In this document: positions 7,346-18,780 of the stretch, piece after piece | Layout of the letters: every line of letters starts with the position of its first letter | How positions within the stretch are numbered: position 1 is the first letter of the stretch | Assembly: GCF_014640195.1 (NCBI RefSeq) | Contig: NZ_BMGM01000006.1 | Span: forward strand, 124,001-188,000 | Source of the DNA: Psychroflexus planctonicus | Lineage (GTDB): Bacteria > Bacteroidota > Bacteroidia > Flavobacteriales > Flavobacteriaceae | Reading direction: 5' to 3' | Length of the DNA: 64,000 bases | Program-made: the position numbers and the translations under genes | Notes under the pieces: model-generated | Databases searched by the model: none | What the model saw: the letters and a program-made list of their open reading frames with translations, nothing else | Told to the model about the DNA's origin: nothing

Positions 7346-10300
7346 TTAATTAAAATTTACTTTGGTTTCTTCTGTACTCGAAAGCATATTATCCATCTCT
7401 TCTTTTGAACCAACAATAATATTATCAAACTCTCTCAATCCTGTACCCGCTGGAATTTTATGTCCTACGATTACATTTTCTTTCAAGCCTTCTAAATTAT
7501 CAACTTTACCACTTACAGCTGCTTCGTTTAATACTTTAGTAGTTTCCTGGAAGGAAGCTGCAGAAATAAAGGATTTAGTTTGTAATGAAGCTCTAGTAAT
7601 TCCTTGTAAAATTGGTGTTGCTGTTGCGGATTCTGCATCTCTAGCTTGAACCAATTGTTTGTCTTCGCGTTTTAGTGATGAATTTTCATCTCTTAATTCT
7701 CGAAGTGTTACAATTTGTCCTGCTTTTAGATTTAAACTATCTCCTGCATCTTCAACCACTTTTTTACCATAGATGTTGTCGTTTTCTTCAATAAAGTCAC
7801 CTTTATGGATCAATTGATTTTCTAGGAAAATAGTATCACCTGGATCGTTTATTTTTACTTTACGCATCATCTGTCTAACCACAACTTCAAAGTGCTTGTC
7901 GTTAATCTGTACACCTTGTAAACGATATACTTCCTGAACTTCATTCACTAAGTATTGTTGTACAGCGCTTGGACCTTTGATATTTAAAATATCTTCTGGA
8001 GTTACTGAACCGTCAGAAAGTGGCATACCTGCTCTTACATAGTCATTTTCTTGTACAAGAATCTGATTAGATAATTTTACGAGGTATTTTTTAATTTCAC
8101 CAAGTTTAGACTCTACAATAATCTCGCGGTTACCACGCTTAATTTTACCAAAAGAAACAACACCGTCAATTTCACTTACTACAGCAGGGTTAGATGGATT
8201 TCTAGCTTCAAATAACTCAGTAAGTCTAGGAAGACCACCAGTAATATCACCAGCTTTAGAAGATTTACGTGGTATTTTTACTAAGACTTTACCTACGCCA
8301 ATTTTCTCGTCATCATTCACCATTAAGTGAGCTCCAACTGGTAAGTTGTATGAACGTTGTTTTTCTCCTTTTTTATCTAGAATGTGTAATGTTGGAATCT
8401 TACGTTTGTTCTTAGATTCTATAATTACTTTTTCTTCAAATCCTGTTTGCTCGTCACTTTCTACTGTGTAGGTTTGACCTTGAATAATGTTTTCAAATTC
8501 AATTTGACCAGCAAATTCAGAAATAATTACACCGTTATATGGATCCCACTTACAAATTACATCGCCTGGTTTAATTTTGTCTCCATTTTTAACGAAGCAC
8601 TGGGAACCGTAAGGGATTACATTTGTACTGAGTACAATTCCAGATTTTTTATCAATGATTTTAATTTCTGAAGTTCTAGAAATTACAATGTCAGCATCTT
8701 TGCCATCATTGTCTTTTCCTTTCACTGTTTTCAAGTCTTCTACTTCGGCTACACCTTCAAATTTAGCTTCTAACTTGTTTTCTTCTGAAATGTTTCCTGC
8801 AATACCACCTACGTGGAAAGTTCTAAGTGTAAGCTGTGTTCCTGGCTCTCCAATAGATTGAGCTGCAACAACGCCAACGGCTTCACCTCGCTGAACTGTT
8901 TTACCAGTAGCTAAGTTTCTACCATAACATTTTACACAAATTCCTTTTTTAGATTCACAAGTTAATGGTGAACGTACTTCAGCAGAATTTAATACTGATT
9001 TTTCAATTTTTTCAGCTGCAGCTTCAGATATTTCTTGTCCTTCTGCAACAATCAATTCTTGCGAAATTGGGTCTACAATATCATTTAAAGAAGTTCTACC
9101 TACAATTCTTTCCCCTAAAGTTTCAACAACTTCTTCGTTTTTCTTGAGGGCAGAAACTTCAATTCCACGTAAAGTTCCACAATCTTCTTCACGAACAATT
9201 ACATCTTGAGAAACATCTACTAAACGTCTAGTTAAGTAACCTGCATCTGCTGTTTTTAATGCGGTATCGGCAAGACCTTTACGCGCACCATGAGTAGAAA
9301 TAAAGTATTCAAGAATTGATAAACCTTCTTTAAAGTTAGAAAGAATTGGGTTTTCAATAATTTCACCACCTGCGGAAGTAGATTTTTTAGGCTTGGCCAT
9401 CAATCCACGCATACCAGTTAACTGACGAATTTGCTCTTTCGAACCACGCGCACCCGAATCCAACATCATAAATACAGAGTTAAATCCTTGTTTGTCTTCT
9501 GTAATTCGCTTCATAGCCAATTCCGTAAGATTTGCATTGGTTGCAGTCCAGATATCAATTACCTGATTATAACGTTCGTTATTGGTAATTAATCCCATAT
9601 TATAGTTAGCAACAACACCAGAAACTTGTTCGTTAGCATCATCAATTAAGCTTTGCTTTTCTTCTGGAATAATAATATCACCTAAAGAGAAAGATAAACC
9701 ACCTTTGAATGCAAACTCGTATCCTAAGGATTTAATGCTATCTAAGAATTCACTGGTTTCAGGAACACTAGTCGCTTTTAAAACATTAGCAATTACATCA
9801 CGTAAAGCTTTTTTGTTCAAAACTTGGTTGATGTAACCCACTTGCTCTGGAACATATTTATTGAATAAAACACGACCACAAGTTGTATTGATAATTTGAT
9901 TTACCAATTCACCATCTTCATTAAAGTCTTTTGTTCTTACTTTAATAGCTGCGTTTAATTCTAATCTTCTTTCGTTGTAAGCAATTTCTACTTCTTCAGC
10001 AGAATAGAAAGTCAAGCCTTCTCCTTTTACTTTGTGTTCTGCTGTAGTTTTTAATTTTTTGGTCATGTAATACAACCCAAGAACCATATCCTGAGAAGGA
10101 ACGGTAATCGGTGAACCGTTTGCTGGATTCAAAATATTGTGCGAAGCCAACATTAAAAGTTGAGCTTCTAAAATAGCTTCTGGCCCTAATGGTAAATGAA
10201 CTGCCATTTGGTCACCATCAAAATCCGCATTAAAAGCCGTACAAACCAAAGGATGCAACTGAATTGCTTTTCCTTCGATTAATTTAGGCTGGAATGCTTG

Positions 10301-11656
10301 GATTCCTAAACGGTGAAGCGTTGGAGCACGGTTTAAAAGAACGGGATGTCCTTTTAAAACGTTTTCTAAAATATCCCAAACTACCGGCTCTTTTTTGTCA
10401 ATTATTTTCTTGGCCGATTTTACTGTTTTTACAATGCCACGTTCAATTAATTTACGAACGATAAACGGTTTGTATAATTCAGCTGCCATATCTTTTGGTA
10501 AACCACATTCGAACATTTTAAGCTCTGGTCCTACCACAATTACCGAACGAGCAGAATAATCTACACGCTTACCTAGTAAGTTTTGTCTGAATCTACCTTG
10601 TTTTCCTTTCAAAGAATCTGAAAGGGATTTTAAAGGACGATTGGAATCTGTTTTTACTGCAGAAGATTTTCGGGTATTATCGAATAATGAATCTACCGAC
10701 TCTTGAAGCATACGTTTTTCATTACGTAGAATTACTTCTGGAGCTTTGATTTCCATCAATCGCTTTAAACGATTGTTACGGATAATAACTCTTCTATATA
10801 AGTCATTTAAATCTGAAGTAGCAAATCTACCTCCATCAAGTGGCACTAGAGGTCTTAATTCTGGTGGGATAACAGGAACTACCTTCATGATCATCCATTC
10901 AGGATTATTTTCCCGATTGTTTTTTGAATCACGCAAGGCTTCTACAACTTGTAAGCGTTTTAAAGCTTCCGTTTTACGTTGCTTAGAAGTTTCGTTGTTT
11001 GCTTTGTGTCTTAAATCGTAAGAAAGTTCGTCTAAATCAAGACGTTTCAATATTTCAATAAGGCATTCCGCTCCCATTTTAGCGATGAATTTGTTTGGAT
11101 CATCATCGTCTAAATATTGGTTTTCTTGTGGAAGACTATCTAAGATATTTAAGTATTCTTCTTCAGTTAAGAAATCCATTTTTTGCAATGGTTCTCCTTC
11201 TTCATTTTTGGCATCACCTGGTTGGATTACTACATATCTTTCGTAGTAGATAATCATGTCTAATTTCTTAGAAGGAATACCAAGTAAGTACCCAAGTTTG
11301 TTAGGCAAAGAACGGAAATACCAAATGTGCGCAACAGGAACTACTAAACTAATATGCCCTACACGCTCTCTACGTACTTTTTTCTCTGTAACTTCTACAC
11401 CACAACGGTCACAAACAATACCTTTGTAGCGAATTCTTTTATATTTACCACATGCACATTCGTAGTCTTTTACTGGACCAAAAATACGCTCACAAAACAA
11501 ACCATCACGTTCAGGTTTATGCGTTCTGTAGTTAATGGTTTCAGGTTTTAAGACTTCTCCACGAGATTCACTTAGAATTTGCTCTGGTGAAGCTAAACCT
11601 ATAGAAATTTTATTAAATCTCTTTTGGGTATCCTTTTCATTATTTCTTGTCATCAT
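7346..11656 (-). CDS. rpoC: RNA polymerase beta-prime subunit
   Basis: The largest subunit of RNA polymerase, 1436 residues, full length for Bacteroidota. The N-terminal zinc-binding site is visible as CACGKYK and VCDRCG (about residues 66-87). The catalytic Mg-binding loop NADFDGD is at about 475-481. The bridge-helix and trigger-loop region includes [13 protein letters not shown] and [12 protein letters not shown]. The second zinc-binding cluster appears as [13 protein letters not shown]. The C-terminal jaw and lid end shortly after [12 protein letters not shown]. It lies 75 nt downstream of rpoB, separated by a hairpin, and upstream of the DUF3467 gene. Confidence 0.98.
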   Translation of the reverse strand: MMTRNNEKDTQKRFNKISIGLASPEQILSESRGEVLKPETINYRTHKPERDGLFCERIFGPVKDYECACGKYKRIRYKGIVCDRCGVEVTEKKVRRERVGHISLVVPVAHIWYFRSLPNKLGYLLGIPSKKLDMIIYYERYVVIQPGDAKNEEGEPLQKMDFLTEEEYLNILDSLPQENQYLDDDDPNKFIAKMGAECLIEILKRLDLDELSYDLRHKANNETSKQRKTEALKRLQVVEALRDSKNNRENNPEWMIMKVVPVIPPELRPLVPLDGGRFATSDLNDLYRRVIIRNNRLKRLMEIKAPEVILRNEKRMLQESVDSLFDNTRKSSAVKTDSNRPLKSLSDSLKGKQGRFRQNLLGKRVDYSARSVIVVGPELKMFECGLPKDMAAELYKPFIVRKLIERGIVKTVKSAKKIIDKKEPVVWDILENVLKGHPVLLNRAPTLHRLGIQAFQPKLIEGKAIQLHPLVCTAFNADFDGDQMAVHLPLGPEAILEAQLLMLASHNILNPANGSPITVPSQDMVLGLYYMTKKLKTTAEHKVKGEGLTFYSAEEVEIAYNERRLELNAAIKVRTKDFNEDGELVNQIINTTCGRVLFNKYVPEQVGYINQVLNKKALRDVIANVLKATSVPETSEFLDSIKSLGYEFAFKGGLSFSLGDIIIPEEKQSLIDDANEQVSGVVANYNMGLITNNERYNQVIDIWTATNANLTELAMKRITEDKQGFNSVFMMLDSGARGSKEQIRQLTGMRGLMAKPKKSTSAGGEIIENPILSNFKEGLSILEYFISTHGARKGLADTALKTADAGYLTRRLVDVSQDVIVREEDCGTLRGIEVSALKKNEEVVETLGERIVGRTSLNDIVDPISQELIVAEGQEISEAAAEKIEKSVLNSAEVRSPLTCESKKGICVKCYGRNLATGKTVQRGEAVGVVAAQSIGEPGTQLTLRTFHVGGIAGNISEENKLEAKFEGVAEVEDLKTVKGKDNDGKDADIVISRTSEIKIIDKKSGIVLSTNVIPYGSQCFVKNGDKIKPGDVICKWDPYNGVIISEFAGQIEFENIIQGQTYTVESDEQTGFEEKVIIESKNKRKIPTLHILDKKGEKQRSYNLPVGAHLMVNDDEKIGVGKVLVKIPRKSSKAGDITGGLPRLTELFEARNPSNPAVVSEIDGVVSFGKIKRGNREIIVESKLGEIKKYLVKLSNQILVQENDYVRAGMPLSDGSVTPEDILNIKGPSAVQQYLVNEVQEVYRLQGVQINDKHFEVVVRQMMRKVKINDPGDTIFLENQLIHKGDFIEENDNIYGKKVVEDAGDSLNLKAGQIVTLRELRDENSSLKREDKQLVQARDAESATATPILQGITRASLQTKSFISAASFQETTKVLNEAAVSGKVDNLEGLKENVIVGHKIPAGTGLREFDNIIVGSKEEMDNMLSSTEETKVNFN

Positions 11657-11705
11657 ACAAGTTTTGCTAAAGAATTAATCTAAATTTTGTAATCTAAGAA
11701 GTAAT

Positions 11706-11725
11706 GCCGCAACCGAAATTGCGGC
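11706..11725 (-). other. rpoB-rpoC intergenic hairpin
   Basis: A perfect 7-bp GC-rich stem GCCGCAA/TTGCGGC with a 6-nt loop sits in the 75-nt gap between rpoB and rpoC. No U-run follows on the minus strand, so it is unlikely to terminate. RNA processing or a stability element is more plausible. Confidence 0.6.
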
Positions 11726-11731
11726 TTCACT

Positions 11732-14700
11732 TTACTCTTCTAATTTTATGTCTAGTCCAAGACCTTTCAATTCGTGCATCAATACGTTAAAAGATTCAGG
11801 TATACCAGGTTCTGGCATAGGTTCACCTTTAACAATTGCTTCGTAAGTTTTTGCTCTACCTATTACATCATCTGATTTTACTGTTAAAATCTCACGAAGT
11901 GTACTAGATGCACCATAAGCTTCCAATGCCCAAACTTCCATCTCTCCAAAACGCTGACCACCAAATTGTGCTTTACCACCTAATGGTTGTTGTGTAATTA
12001 ATGAGTAAGGACCAATGGAACGCGCGTGCATTTTATCTTCAATCATGTGTCCTAATTTCAACATGTAAATTACACCTACCGTTGCAGGTTGATCAAAACG
12101 CTCTCCAGTTCCACCGTCGTACAAGTACGTGTGACCGTATCTTGGAACGCCAGCTTCATCTGTTAATGCATTAATTTGATCTATGGTTGCACCATCAAAA
12201 ATTGGAGTTGCGAACTTGCGACCTAATTTTTGACCTGCCCAACCAAGAACAGTTTCATATATCTGACCAATGTTCATACGCGATGGTACACCAAGTGGAT
12301 TCAATACAATATCTACTGGAGTTCCATCTTCAAGGAATGGCATATCTTCTTGACGAACAATCTTAGCCACAATACCTTTGTTACCGTGACGTCCAGCCAT
12401 TTTATCACCAACTTTCAATTTACGTTTTTTAGCAACGTAGATTTTAGCTAGTTTCAAAATACCTGATGGCAATTCATCTCCAACACTAATCGTGAATTTC
12501 TCACGTCTTAAATTCCCTTGAAGGTCATTCAATTTAATTTTATAGTTGTGTAACAAATCTGTAACCAAGCCATTCAAATCGTCGTCTGTTGTCCAAGTAC
12601 CTTGGGTTAAATGTGAAAAATCATCAACAGAGTTCAACATTTTCAAGGTATACTTTTTGCCTTTAGGAAGTACTTCTTCTCCTAAATCATTCAATACACC
12701 CTGTGCCGTTTTACCATTTACTAAGGCGAATAACTTTTCGATAAGTTGACCACGTAAATCTTCATATTTAACAGCATATTTGCTTTCTAAGCGATCGATT
12801 TCTTGCTTGTCTTTTGCACGAGCTCTTTTATCTTTTACCGCTCTAGAAAATAACTTTTTATTAATTACAACCCCATTCAATGAAGGTGAAGCTTTTAAAG
12901 AAGCATCTTTTACATCACCTGCTTTGTCACCAAAGATGGCACGTAATAATTTTTCTTCTGGAGTTGGATCACTTTCACCTTTAGGAGTAATTTTTCCAAT
13001 TAGAATATCGCCAGGTTTAATCTCGGCACCAATTCTAATCATTCCGTTTTCATCTAAATCTTTGGTAGCTTCTTCTGAAACGTTTGGAATATCAGCTGTT
13101 AACTCTTCGTTTCCTAATTTAGTGTCACGCACTTCTAAAGAATATTCATCAATGTGAATAGAAGTCAACATGTCATCTCTTACTACTCTTTCAGACAATA
13201 CAATTGCATCCTCAAAATTGTATCCTTTCCAAGGCATGAAAGCTACTTTCATGTTTCTACCTAAGGCAAGTTCGCCTGCTTCGGTTGCATAACCTTGACA
13301 AAGCACTTGGCCTTCTTGAACACGATCACCAACATTTACAATTGGCTTCAAATTAATTGAAGTTCCTTGGTTAGTTTTTCTGAATTTAATCAGTTCGTAT
13401 GTTTTTGAATCCGATTCAAAACTCACCATACGTTGTTCTTCTGTACGGTCGTATTTGATTACAATTTTATCGGCATCTACATATTCTACAACACCAGCAC
13501 CTTCAGCATTAATTAAAACACGTGAATCTTTTGCCACTCTTCGCTCTAGACCAGTACCTACAATTGGAGAATCAACTCGCAATAATGGAACAGCTTGACG
13601 CATCATGTTCGATCCCATCAAAGCACGGTTTGCATCATCATGTTCTAAGAACGGAATTAAAGATGCAGAGATAGAGGAGATTTGGTTAGGAGCTACATCA
13701 ATGTAATTCACTTCCTTTGGATCTACTACAGGGAAATCGCCTTCCATTCGGGCAATTACACGTTCAGCTTGAATAGTTCCGTCTTCAGCAATATCAATAT
13801 TTGCTTGTGCAATTAATTTACCTTCTTCTTCTTCAGCGGAAAGATAAATTGGTTCTTCTTGTAAATTGATTTTACCGTTTTCAACTTTTCTGTAAGGAGT
13901 CTCGATGAATCCCATGCTGTTCACTTTTCCATAAACAGACATAGAAGAAATCAAACCAATGTTTGGTCCTTCAGGAGTTTCAATCGGACATAATCTTCCG
14001 TAGTGTGTGTAATGCACATCACGTACTTCGAATCCTGCACGTTCTCTTGATAAACCACCTGGTCCTAATGCCGATAACCTACGTTTGTTGGTTAATTCTG
14101 CAATTGGATTGGTTTGATCCATGAATTGTGAAAGCTGGTTGGTTCCGAAAAAGGAGTTGATTACCGATGAAAGTGTTTTCGCATTGATCAAATCGATTGG
14201 CGTAAACACTTCATTATCACGTACATTCATACGTTCACGAATGGTTCTTGCCATACGTGACAAACCAACACCAAATTGCTGAGAAAGTTGTTCACCAACT
14301 GTTCTTACACGTCTGTTTGATAAGTGATCGATATCATCTACTTCTGCTTTCGAGTTCACCAATTCAATTAAATACTTGATAATGGTGATGATATCTACTT
14401 TGGTTAAGACTTTCTTATCCATATCGATATCCAGTCCTAACTTTTTATTCATTCGGTAACGACCTACTTCACCTAAATTGTAACGTTGGTCACTGAAAAA
14501 TAATTTTTCAATAATACCACGTGCTGTTTCTTCATCTGGCGGTTCAGCGTTACGTAATTGTCTGTATATATGTTCTACTGCTTCTTTTTCAGAATTGGTA
14601 GGATCTTTCTGAAGTGTATTATAAATAATAGCGTAATCTCCAGTTAAGTTTTCTTCTTTGTGAAGTAAAATGGTTTTAGAACCTGTCTCAATGATTTCTT

Positions 14701-15544
14701 CGATATGATCTTTTTCAAGTTCAGTATCTCTGTCTAAAACAATTTCATTACGCTCAATTGAAACTACTTCACCTGTATCTTCATCAACGAAATCTTCATA
14801 CCAAGTGTTTAATACACGTGCGGCTAATTTTCTACCCAACACCCGTTTTAAACCAGCTTTAGAAACTTTTACTTCTTCAGCAAGATCAAATATTTCTAAG
14901 ATATCTTTATCGCGTTCAAAACCTATTGCTCTGAACAAAGTTGTAACTGGAAGCTTTTTCTTTCTATCGATATACGCGTACATAACGCTGTTGATATCCG
15001 TTGCAAATTCAATCCAAGAACCTTTAAATGGAATTACTCTAGCCGAGTACAATTTAGTTCCGTTAGCATGAAAAGATTGACCAAAAAACACACCTGGCGA
15101 ACGGTGAAGTTGAGAAACAACAACACGTTCAGCACCATTGATTACAAAAGTTCCACTTGGTGTCATATAAGGAATCGTTCCTAAATACACATCCTGAACA
15201 ATGGTTTCAAAATCTTCGTGTTCTGGGTCGGTACAATATAATTTTAAGCGAGCTTTCAAAGGCACGCTGTATGTTAAACCGCGCTCAATACATTCTTGAA
15301 TAGAATATCTTGGAGGGTCAACAAAGTAGTCTATAAATTCTAATACAAATTGATTTCTTGTATCAGTAATGGGGAAATTTTCTTTGAAGGTTTTATATAA
15401 ACCTTCGTTAGCTCTTTCGTCAGTTTTAGTTTCAAGCTGGAAAAAATCTTTAAAGGATTTGACCTGTATATCCAAGAAATCTGGATAATCTGGCTTGTTG
15501 GTAACTGTTGAAAAGCTAATGCGTTCGTTTTGCGTTGCTAACAT
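11732..15544 (-). CDS. rpoB: RNA polymerase beta subunit
   Basis: The beta subunit of RNA polymerase, 1270 residues. Family landmarks in order: the N-terminal [11 protein letters not shown] start, the rifampicin-pocket region [15 protein letters not shown] followed by [11 protein letters not shown], then [19 protein letters not shown] and [13 protein letters not shown]. The C-terminal block includes [14 protein letters not shown] and [14 protein letters not shown], which contact beta-prime and the active site. In the rifampicin cluster I see the wild-type residues expected in susceptible bacteria (Q, D, H/N-type position, S and L), but no resistance inference is justified. It is preceded by a long hairpin in the rplL-rpoB gap. 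Confidence 0.98.
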   Translation of the reverse strand: MLATQNERISFSTVTNKPDYPDFLDIQVKSFKDFFQLETKTDERANEGLYKTFKENFPITDTRNQFVLEFIDYFVDPPRYSIQECIERGLTYSVPLKARLKLYCTDPEHEDFETIVQDVYLGTIPYMTPSGTFVINGAERVVVSQLHRSPGVFFGQSFHANGTKLYSARVIPFKGSWIEFATDINSVMYAYIDRKKKLPVTTLFRAIGFERDKDILEIFDLAEEVKVSKAGLKRVLGRKLAARVLNTWYEDFVDEDTGEVVSIERNEIVLDRDTELEKDHIEEIIETGSKTILLHKEENLTGDYAIIYNTLQKDPTNSEKEAVEHIYRQLRNAEPPDEETARGIIEKLFFSDQRYNLGEVGRYRMNKKLGLDIDMDKKVLTKVDIITIIKYLIELVNSKAEVDDIDHLSNRRVRTVGEQLSQQFGVGLSRMARTIRERMNVRDNEVFTPIDLINAKTLSSVINSFFGTNQLSQFMDQTNPIAELTNKRRLSALGPGGLSRERAGFEVRDVHYTHYGRLCPIETPEGPNIGLISSMSVYGKVNSMGFIETPYRKVENGKINLQEEPIYLSAEEEEGKLIAQANIDIAEDGTIQAERVIARMEGDFPVVDPKEVNYIDVAPNQISSISASLIPFLEHDDANRALMGSNMMRQAVPLLRVDSPIVGTGLERRVAKDSRVLINAEGAGVVEYVDADKIVIKYDRTEEQRMVSFESDSKTYELIKFRKTNQGTSINLKPIVNVGDRVQEGQVLCQGYATEAGELALGRNMKVAFMPWKGYNFEDAIVLSERVVRDDMLTSIHIDEYSLEVRDTKLGNEELTADIPNVSEEATKDLDENGMIRIGAEIKPGDILIGKITPKGESDPTPEEKLLRAIFGDKAGDVKDASLKASPSLNGVVINKKLFSRAVKDKRARAKDKQEIDRLESKYAVKYEDLRGQLIEKLFALVNGKTAQGVLNDLGEEVLPKGKKYTLKMLNSVDDFSHLTQGTWTTDDDLNGLVTDLLHNYKIKLNDLQGNLRREKFTISVGDELPSGILKLAKIYVAKKRKLKVGDKMAGRHGNKGIVAKIVRQEDMPFLEDGTPVDIVLNPLGVPSRMNIGQIYETVLGWAGQKLGRKFATPIFDGATIDQINALTDEAGVPRYGHTYLYDGGTGERFDQPATVGVIYMLKLGHMIEDKMHARSIGPYSLITQQPLGGKAQFGGQRFGEMEVWALEAYGASSTLREILTVKSDDVIGRAKTYEAIVKGEPMPEPGIPESFNVLMHELKGLGLDIKLEE

Positions 15545-15648
15545 CTAAGGAAGAATTTAATGCATTAATCGAGCTAAACAGCTCTATACTACAAAATTAA
15601 CTAAAATAATAATGTTCAAAAACATTGTGGCGTATAAATACGCAAAAT

Positions 15649-15687
15649 GGTCTAGACCTCCAGAAGCATATTCTGAGGGCCTAAACC
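15649..15687 (-). promoter_or_regulatory. Long hairpin in the rplL-rpoB gap
   Basis: On the minus strand (RNA sense) 17-nt arms (15649-15665 and 15671-15687) pair with a single mismatch when G-U pairs are allowed, closing a 5-nt loop. A second small palindrome (15630-15643) follows. No U-run comes directly after. E. coli has a partial terminator and an RNase III site at the same place, so a role in setting the ratio of ribosomal protein to RNA polymerase is a reasonable inference. Confidence 0.6.
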
Positions 15688-15710
15688 TTAATAATTGTCT
15701 ATTGAAGAGC

Positions 15711-16085
15711 TTACTTAAGCTCAACTTCAGCTCCTGCTTCTTCTAATTGTGCTTTAAGTGACTCTGCTTCGTCTTTAGTTACACCTTCTTTTACTGGAGC
15801 AGGTGCACCATCTACTAAACCTTTAGCGTCTTTCAATCCAAGACCTGTAAGTTCTTTTACCAATTTAACAACTGCTAATTTAGAACCACCTGGTGCTTTC
15901 AAGATTACGTCAAATTCAGTTTGCTCTTCAGCGGCATCATCACCACCAGCACCACCACCAGCAACAGCTACAGCTGCAGCAGCAGGCTCAATTCCATATT
16001 CATCTTTTAAAATATCAGCTAATTCATTTACTTCTTTTACTGTAAGATTAACCAATTGTTCTGCGAATTCTTTTAAATCTGCCAT
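15711..16085 (-). CDS. rplL: 50S ribosomal protein L7/L12
   Basis: The ribosomal stalk protein that recruits translation GTPases, 124 residues. The N-terminal dimerisation helices ([19 protein letters not shown]) are followed by an Ala/Gly-rich hinge (about residues 36-50). The C-terminal domain carries the conserved [20 protein letters not shown] block, which binds elongation factors, and ends in a typical [10 protein letters not shown] tail. It is acidic as expected. It follows rplJ by 49 nt and is separated from rpoB by a 166-nt gap that holds a strong hairpin. Confidence 0.97.
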   Translation of the reverse strand: MADLKEFAEQLVNLTVKEVNELADILKDEYGIEPAAAAVAVAGGGAGGDDAAEEQTEFDVILKAPGGSKLAVVKLVKELTGLGLKDAKGLVDGAPAPVKEGVTKDEAESLKAQLEEAGAEVELK

Positions 16086-16134
16086 TTCTATCGTTTTTAA
16101 AAATTTTGTTATTTATAATTAATTAGTGTGTTAC

Positions 16135-16653
16135 TTATTCTTTTTCTGAAAGTGTTTTCAAAATTCCAGAAAGTTTGCTTCCACCTGATTTAAGTGCAGA
16201 AACAACGTTTTTAGCTGGTGACTGTAATAATCCAATAATGTCGCCAATAACTTCTTCTTTAGATTTGATATTAGATAGGGTCTCTAAATACTCGTCTCCT
16301 ACGTAAATTGCTTCTTCTACGTAAGCTCCTTTCAATACAGGCTTTTCATTTTTCTTTCTAAAGTCCTTGATTACTTTGGCTGGACCGTTTCCAGTTTCAG
16401 ATAACATTATAGAAGTGTTTCCTTTTAATGTATCTGCCAACTCTCCAAATTCTTTATCAGATGAAGACATAGCCTTCCCTAATAGAGTATTTTTAACTAC
16501 CATCAACTTGATATTAGCCTTAAAGCAAGCTCTTCTAAGTTTGCTTGTGTCTTCTGCATTTAATCCAGAAATATCGGCTAAATAAATGTTAGATGTTTCA
16601 GCTAACTGGGCAGTTAAATCTTGTATTACTTGTGATTTTTCTTCTCTTGTCAT
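16135..16653 (-). CDS. rplJ: 50S ribosomal protein L10
   Basis: L10 forms the base of the ribosomal stalk and binds L7/L12 dimers, 172 residues. The N-terminal rRNA-binding domain shows MTREEKSQVIQDL and the VVKNTLLGKAM block near residue 53. The C-terminal helix that carries L7/L12 ends in KLSGILKTLSEKE. It lies 9 nt after rplA and 49 nt before rplL. I do not see an obvious L10-binding leader in the short gaps, although autoregulation by L10-L12 is known in other bacteria. Confidence 0.97.
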   Translation of the reverse strand: MTREEKSQVIQDLTAQLAETSNIYLADISGLNAEDTSKLRRACFKANIKLMVVKNTLLGKAMSSSDKEFGELADTLKGNTSIMLSETGNGPAKVIKDFRKKNEKPVLKGAYVEEAIYVGDEYLETLSNIKSKEEVIGDIIGLLQSPAKNVVSALKSGGSKLSGILKTLSEKE

Positions 16654-16662
16654 AATGCTTAT

Positions 16663-17361
16663 TTATTGCTCAGTAAACCTTTTGGTATCAACACCAATTC
16701 CAGGTCCCATAGTTGATGAAATGTTAATGCTTTTGATGTAAGATCCTTTTACAACTGAAGGTTTTAACTTTACAATTGTATTTAAAAGTTCTCTTGCGTT
16801 TCCAGCAATCTGATCTTCTTCGAAAGATGATTTACCGATAGAAGCGTGAATAATACCCGTTTTATCTACTTTAAAATCAATCTTACCACCTTTAACGTCT
16901 GAAACTGCTTTTGCAATATCCATGGTTACTGTACCTGTTTTAGGGTTAGGCATCAAGCCACGTGGACCTAAAATTCTACCTAGTGGCCCTAATTTACCCA
17001 TAACTGCAGGCATAGTTACAATAACGTCAACATCTGTCCAACCGGATTTTATTTTTTCAAGGTATTCATCTAAACCTACATAATCAGCTCCAGCATCTTT
17101 AGCTTCTTGCTCCTTATCTGGAGTAACAAGAGCTAAGACGCGAGTTACTTTTCCTGTACCATGAGGTAGAGTTACAACACCTCTAACCATCTGGTTAGCT
17201 TTACGTGGATCTACATTTAAGCGAACCGCTAAATCTATAGACTCATCAAAATTTGCTGAGCTAGTATCTTTTACTAAAGCAGATGCCTCGGCTACCGGGT
17301 ATAAGTTAGAACTATCTACTTTTCCCCTTGCTTCTTTTTGCTTTTTAGTGATTTTTGCCAT
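16663..17361 (-). CDS. rplA: 50S ribosomal protein L1
   Basis: L1 is the mobile stalk protein next to the E site, 232 residues. The two-domain fold is recognisable from the N-terminal [16 protein letters not shown] block, the central [14 protein letters not shown] signature (about residues 135-148) and the return of domain I at the C-terminus ([19 protein letters not shown]). It is 16 nt from rplK, as in the universal rplK-rplA pair. L1 represses its own mRNA in other bacteria; no clear L1-binding mimic was identified here. Confidence 0.97.
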   Translation of the reverse strand: MAKITKKQKEARGKVDSSNLYPVAEASALVKDTSSANFDESIDLAVRLNVDPRKANQMVRGVVTLPHGTGKVTRVLALVTPDKEQEAKDAGADYVGLDEYLEKIKSGWTDVDVIVTMPAVMGKLGPLGRILGPRGLMPNPKTGTVTMDIAKAVSDVKGGKIDFKVDKTGIIHASIGKSSFEEDQIAGNARELLNTIVKLKPSVVKGSYIKSINISSTMGPGIGVDTKRFTEQ

Positions 17362-17377
17362 TTTAAGTCTTGTTTAA

Positions 17378-17815
17378 TTAAAAAGGAGCTGCGCCCTTTA
17401 CATTAATACCCATCGAACGTGCTGTACCAGCTACCATTTTCATAGCAGATTCTACAGTAAAAGCATTTAAATCTTGCATTTTATCTTCTGCAATAGCTTT
17501 AACCTGATCCCAAGAGATACTTGCTACTTTCATTCTGTTAGGTTCTCCTGAACCTTTTTTGATTTTTGCTGCTTCCATAATTTGAACTGCTGCTGGTGGA
17601 GTCTTTATAACGAAGTCAAAAGACTTGTCTTTATAAACTGTAATTGCAACAGGTAATACTTTTCCAGCTTTATCTTGAGTTCTGCCGTTAAATTGCTTAC
17701 AGAATTCCATGATATTAACACCTGCCGCACCTAACGCAGGCCCAACTGGTGGTGATGGATTTGCAGCACCGCCTCTTACTTGCAGTTTTACAACTTTACT
17801 AACTTCTTTTGCCAT
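17378..17815 (-). CDS. rplK: 50S ribosomal protein L11
   Basis: L11 binds the GTPase-associated centre of 23S rRNA, 145 residues. The N-terminal domain has the proline-rich [20 protein letters not shown] block (residues 18-37), the target site of thiostrepton-type drugs together with rRNA. The C-terminal RNA-binding domain shows [15 protein letters not shown] and ends in [12 protein letters not shown]. It lies 67 nt downstream of nusG. Confidence 0.97.
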   Translation of the reverse strand: MAKEVSKVVKLQVRGGAANPSPPVGPALGAAGVNIMEFCKQFNGRTQDKAGKVLPVAITVYKDKSFDFVIKTPPAAVQIMEAAKIKKGSGEPNRMKVASISWDQVKAIAEDKMQDLNAFTVESAMKMVAGTARSMGINVKGAAPF

Positions 17816-17882
17816 TTTATTTAATTTGTTGTGTCAATTTCAAATGGAAGCTGAGAAACCGACTATTATAAATGTGTAACAA

Positions 17883-18434
17883 TTATATTTTTTCTACTTG
17901 CATATAGCTAAGCTCAACAGGTGTTTTACGACCAAATATCTTAACCATGACTTTTAACTTGCGTTTTTCTTCATTTACGTTTTCAATTACGCCCGTAAAA
18001 GTATTAAAAGGTCCATCGACAACTTTTACTGATTCTCCTGGAACAAATGGTATTGCAACATTCTCAGTTTTAGTAGACAATTCATCAACCTTACCTAGTA
18101 AACGATTTACTTCAGACTTACGTAACGGCACAGGATCACCACCTTTGGTTTCTCCTAAAAAGCCAATTACACCATTGATATTTTTAATAATGTGAGGAAT
18201 TTCTCCTTCTAAAGCAGCATTAACCATTACATAGCCCGGAAAATAAACTTTCTCTTTATTGTATTTTTTTCCGTTTCTTATTTGCACTACCTTTTCAGTA
18301 GGCACTAAAATCTCATCAATAAAGTCTGACAAACCTTGATGGTTTATTTCTTTTTCGATGTAATCTTTTACTTTGTTTTCCTGGCCGCTCACAGAACGTA
18401 CAACATACCATTTTTTAATGCTCGATTCAGACAT
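17883..18434 (-). CDS. nusG: Transcription termination/antitermination factor NusG
   Basis: NusG binds RNA polymerase and links it to Rho or ribosomes, 183 residues. The NGN domain starts with [20 protein letters not shown] and includes the YFPGYVMV strand near residue 64. The C-terminal KOW domain shows [19 protein letters not shown] and ends in [11 protein letters not shown]. It starts 2 nt after the secE stop codon, the usual secE-nusG arrangement. Confidence 0.97.
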   Translation of the reverse strand: MSESSIKKWYVVRSVSGQENKVKDYIEKEINHQGLSDFIDEILVPTEKVVQIRNGKKYNKEKVYFPGYVMVNAALEGEIPHIIKNINGVIGFLGETKGGDPVPLRKSEVNRLLGKVDELSTKTENVAIPFVPGESVKVVDGPFNTFTGVIENVNEEKRKLKVMVKIFGRKTPVELSYMQVEKI

Positions 18435-18436
18435 AT

Positions 18437-18634
18437 TTAAGATTTAACCCAGTTAAAATATTGCTTAATAACTCCGCTAAATACTTCGTCTACTCCCCAA
18501 ATGGCAAGTGAAAACAAGATTGAAAATACAGCTACAATTACCATCAACTTCTGCCCTTCAGCATAAGATGGCCAACTTACATTATTTTTCAACTCGTTAA
18601 ATGACTCTGATATGTATTCTGTAATATTTGCCAT
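18437..18634 (-). CDS. secE: Preprotein translocase subunit SecE
   Basis: A short single-helix SecE of 65 residues. The N-terminal amphipathic part ([20 protein letters not shown]) carries the conserved WPS motif; a single membrane helix follows (about residues 29-48). It stabilises SecY in the inner membrane. The start is the ATG at 18634 (MANITEY). An upstream in-frame start would run into tRNA-Trp and is rejected. It lies 15 nt after the tRNA-Trp gene and 2 nt before nusG. Confidence 0.95.
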   Translation of the reverse strand: MANITEYISESFNELKNNVSWPSYAEGQKLMVIVAVFSILFSLAIWGVDEVFSGVIKQYFNWVKS

Positions 18635-18649
18635 TGTAATAGATTTTTG

Positions 18650-18722
18650 CACGGGTTGAGAGGCTCGAACTCCCGACACCTGGTTTTGGAGACCAGTGCT
18701 CTACCAACTGAGCTAAACCCGT
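18650..18722 (-). tRNA. tRNA-Trp (CCA)
   Basis: A 73-nt cloverleaf on the minus strand: acceptor arms ACGGGTT/AACCCGT, D-arm TAGCTCAGTTGGTAGAG, anticodon loop CTCCAAA with anticodon CCA, and a T-arm with GTTCGAG. The 3' CCA is not encoded. It sits between tuf and secE, the usual bacterial position. Confidence 0.97.
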
Positions 18723-18727
18723 AAATA

Positions 18728-18761
18728 CTAATTGAGGCATCTTTAAAGACACCTCAATTAG
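18728..18761 (-). other. Hairpin between tuf and tRNA-Trp
   Basis: On the minus strand 14-nt arms (18748-18761 and 18728-18741) pair fully with two G-U pairs and close a 6-nt TTTAAA loop. It stands 5 nt before the 5' end of tRNA-Trp. It may guide processing of the tuf-tRNA-secE transcript or partly terminate after tuf. Confidence 0.6.
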
Positions 18762-18780
18762 CTATTTAACTTCTAAATTA

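Noticed and set aside
12780-13157. 125-residue plus-strand ORF opposite rpoB
   Set aside because: Antisense shadow of a highly conserved gene; no start signal.
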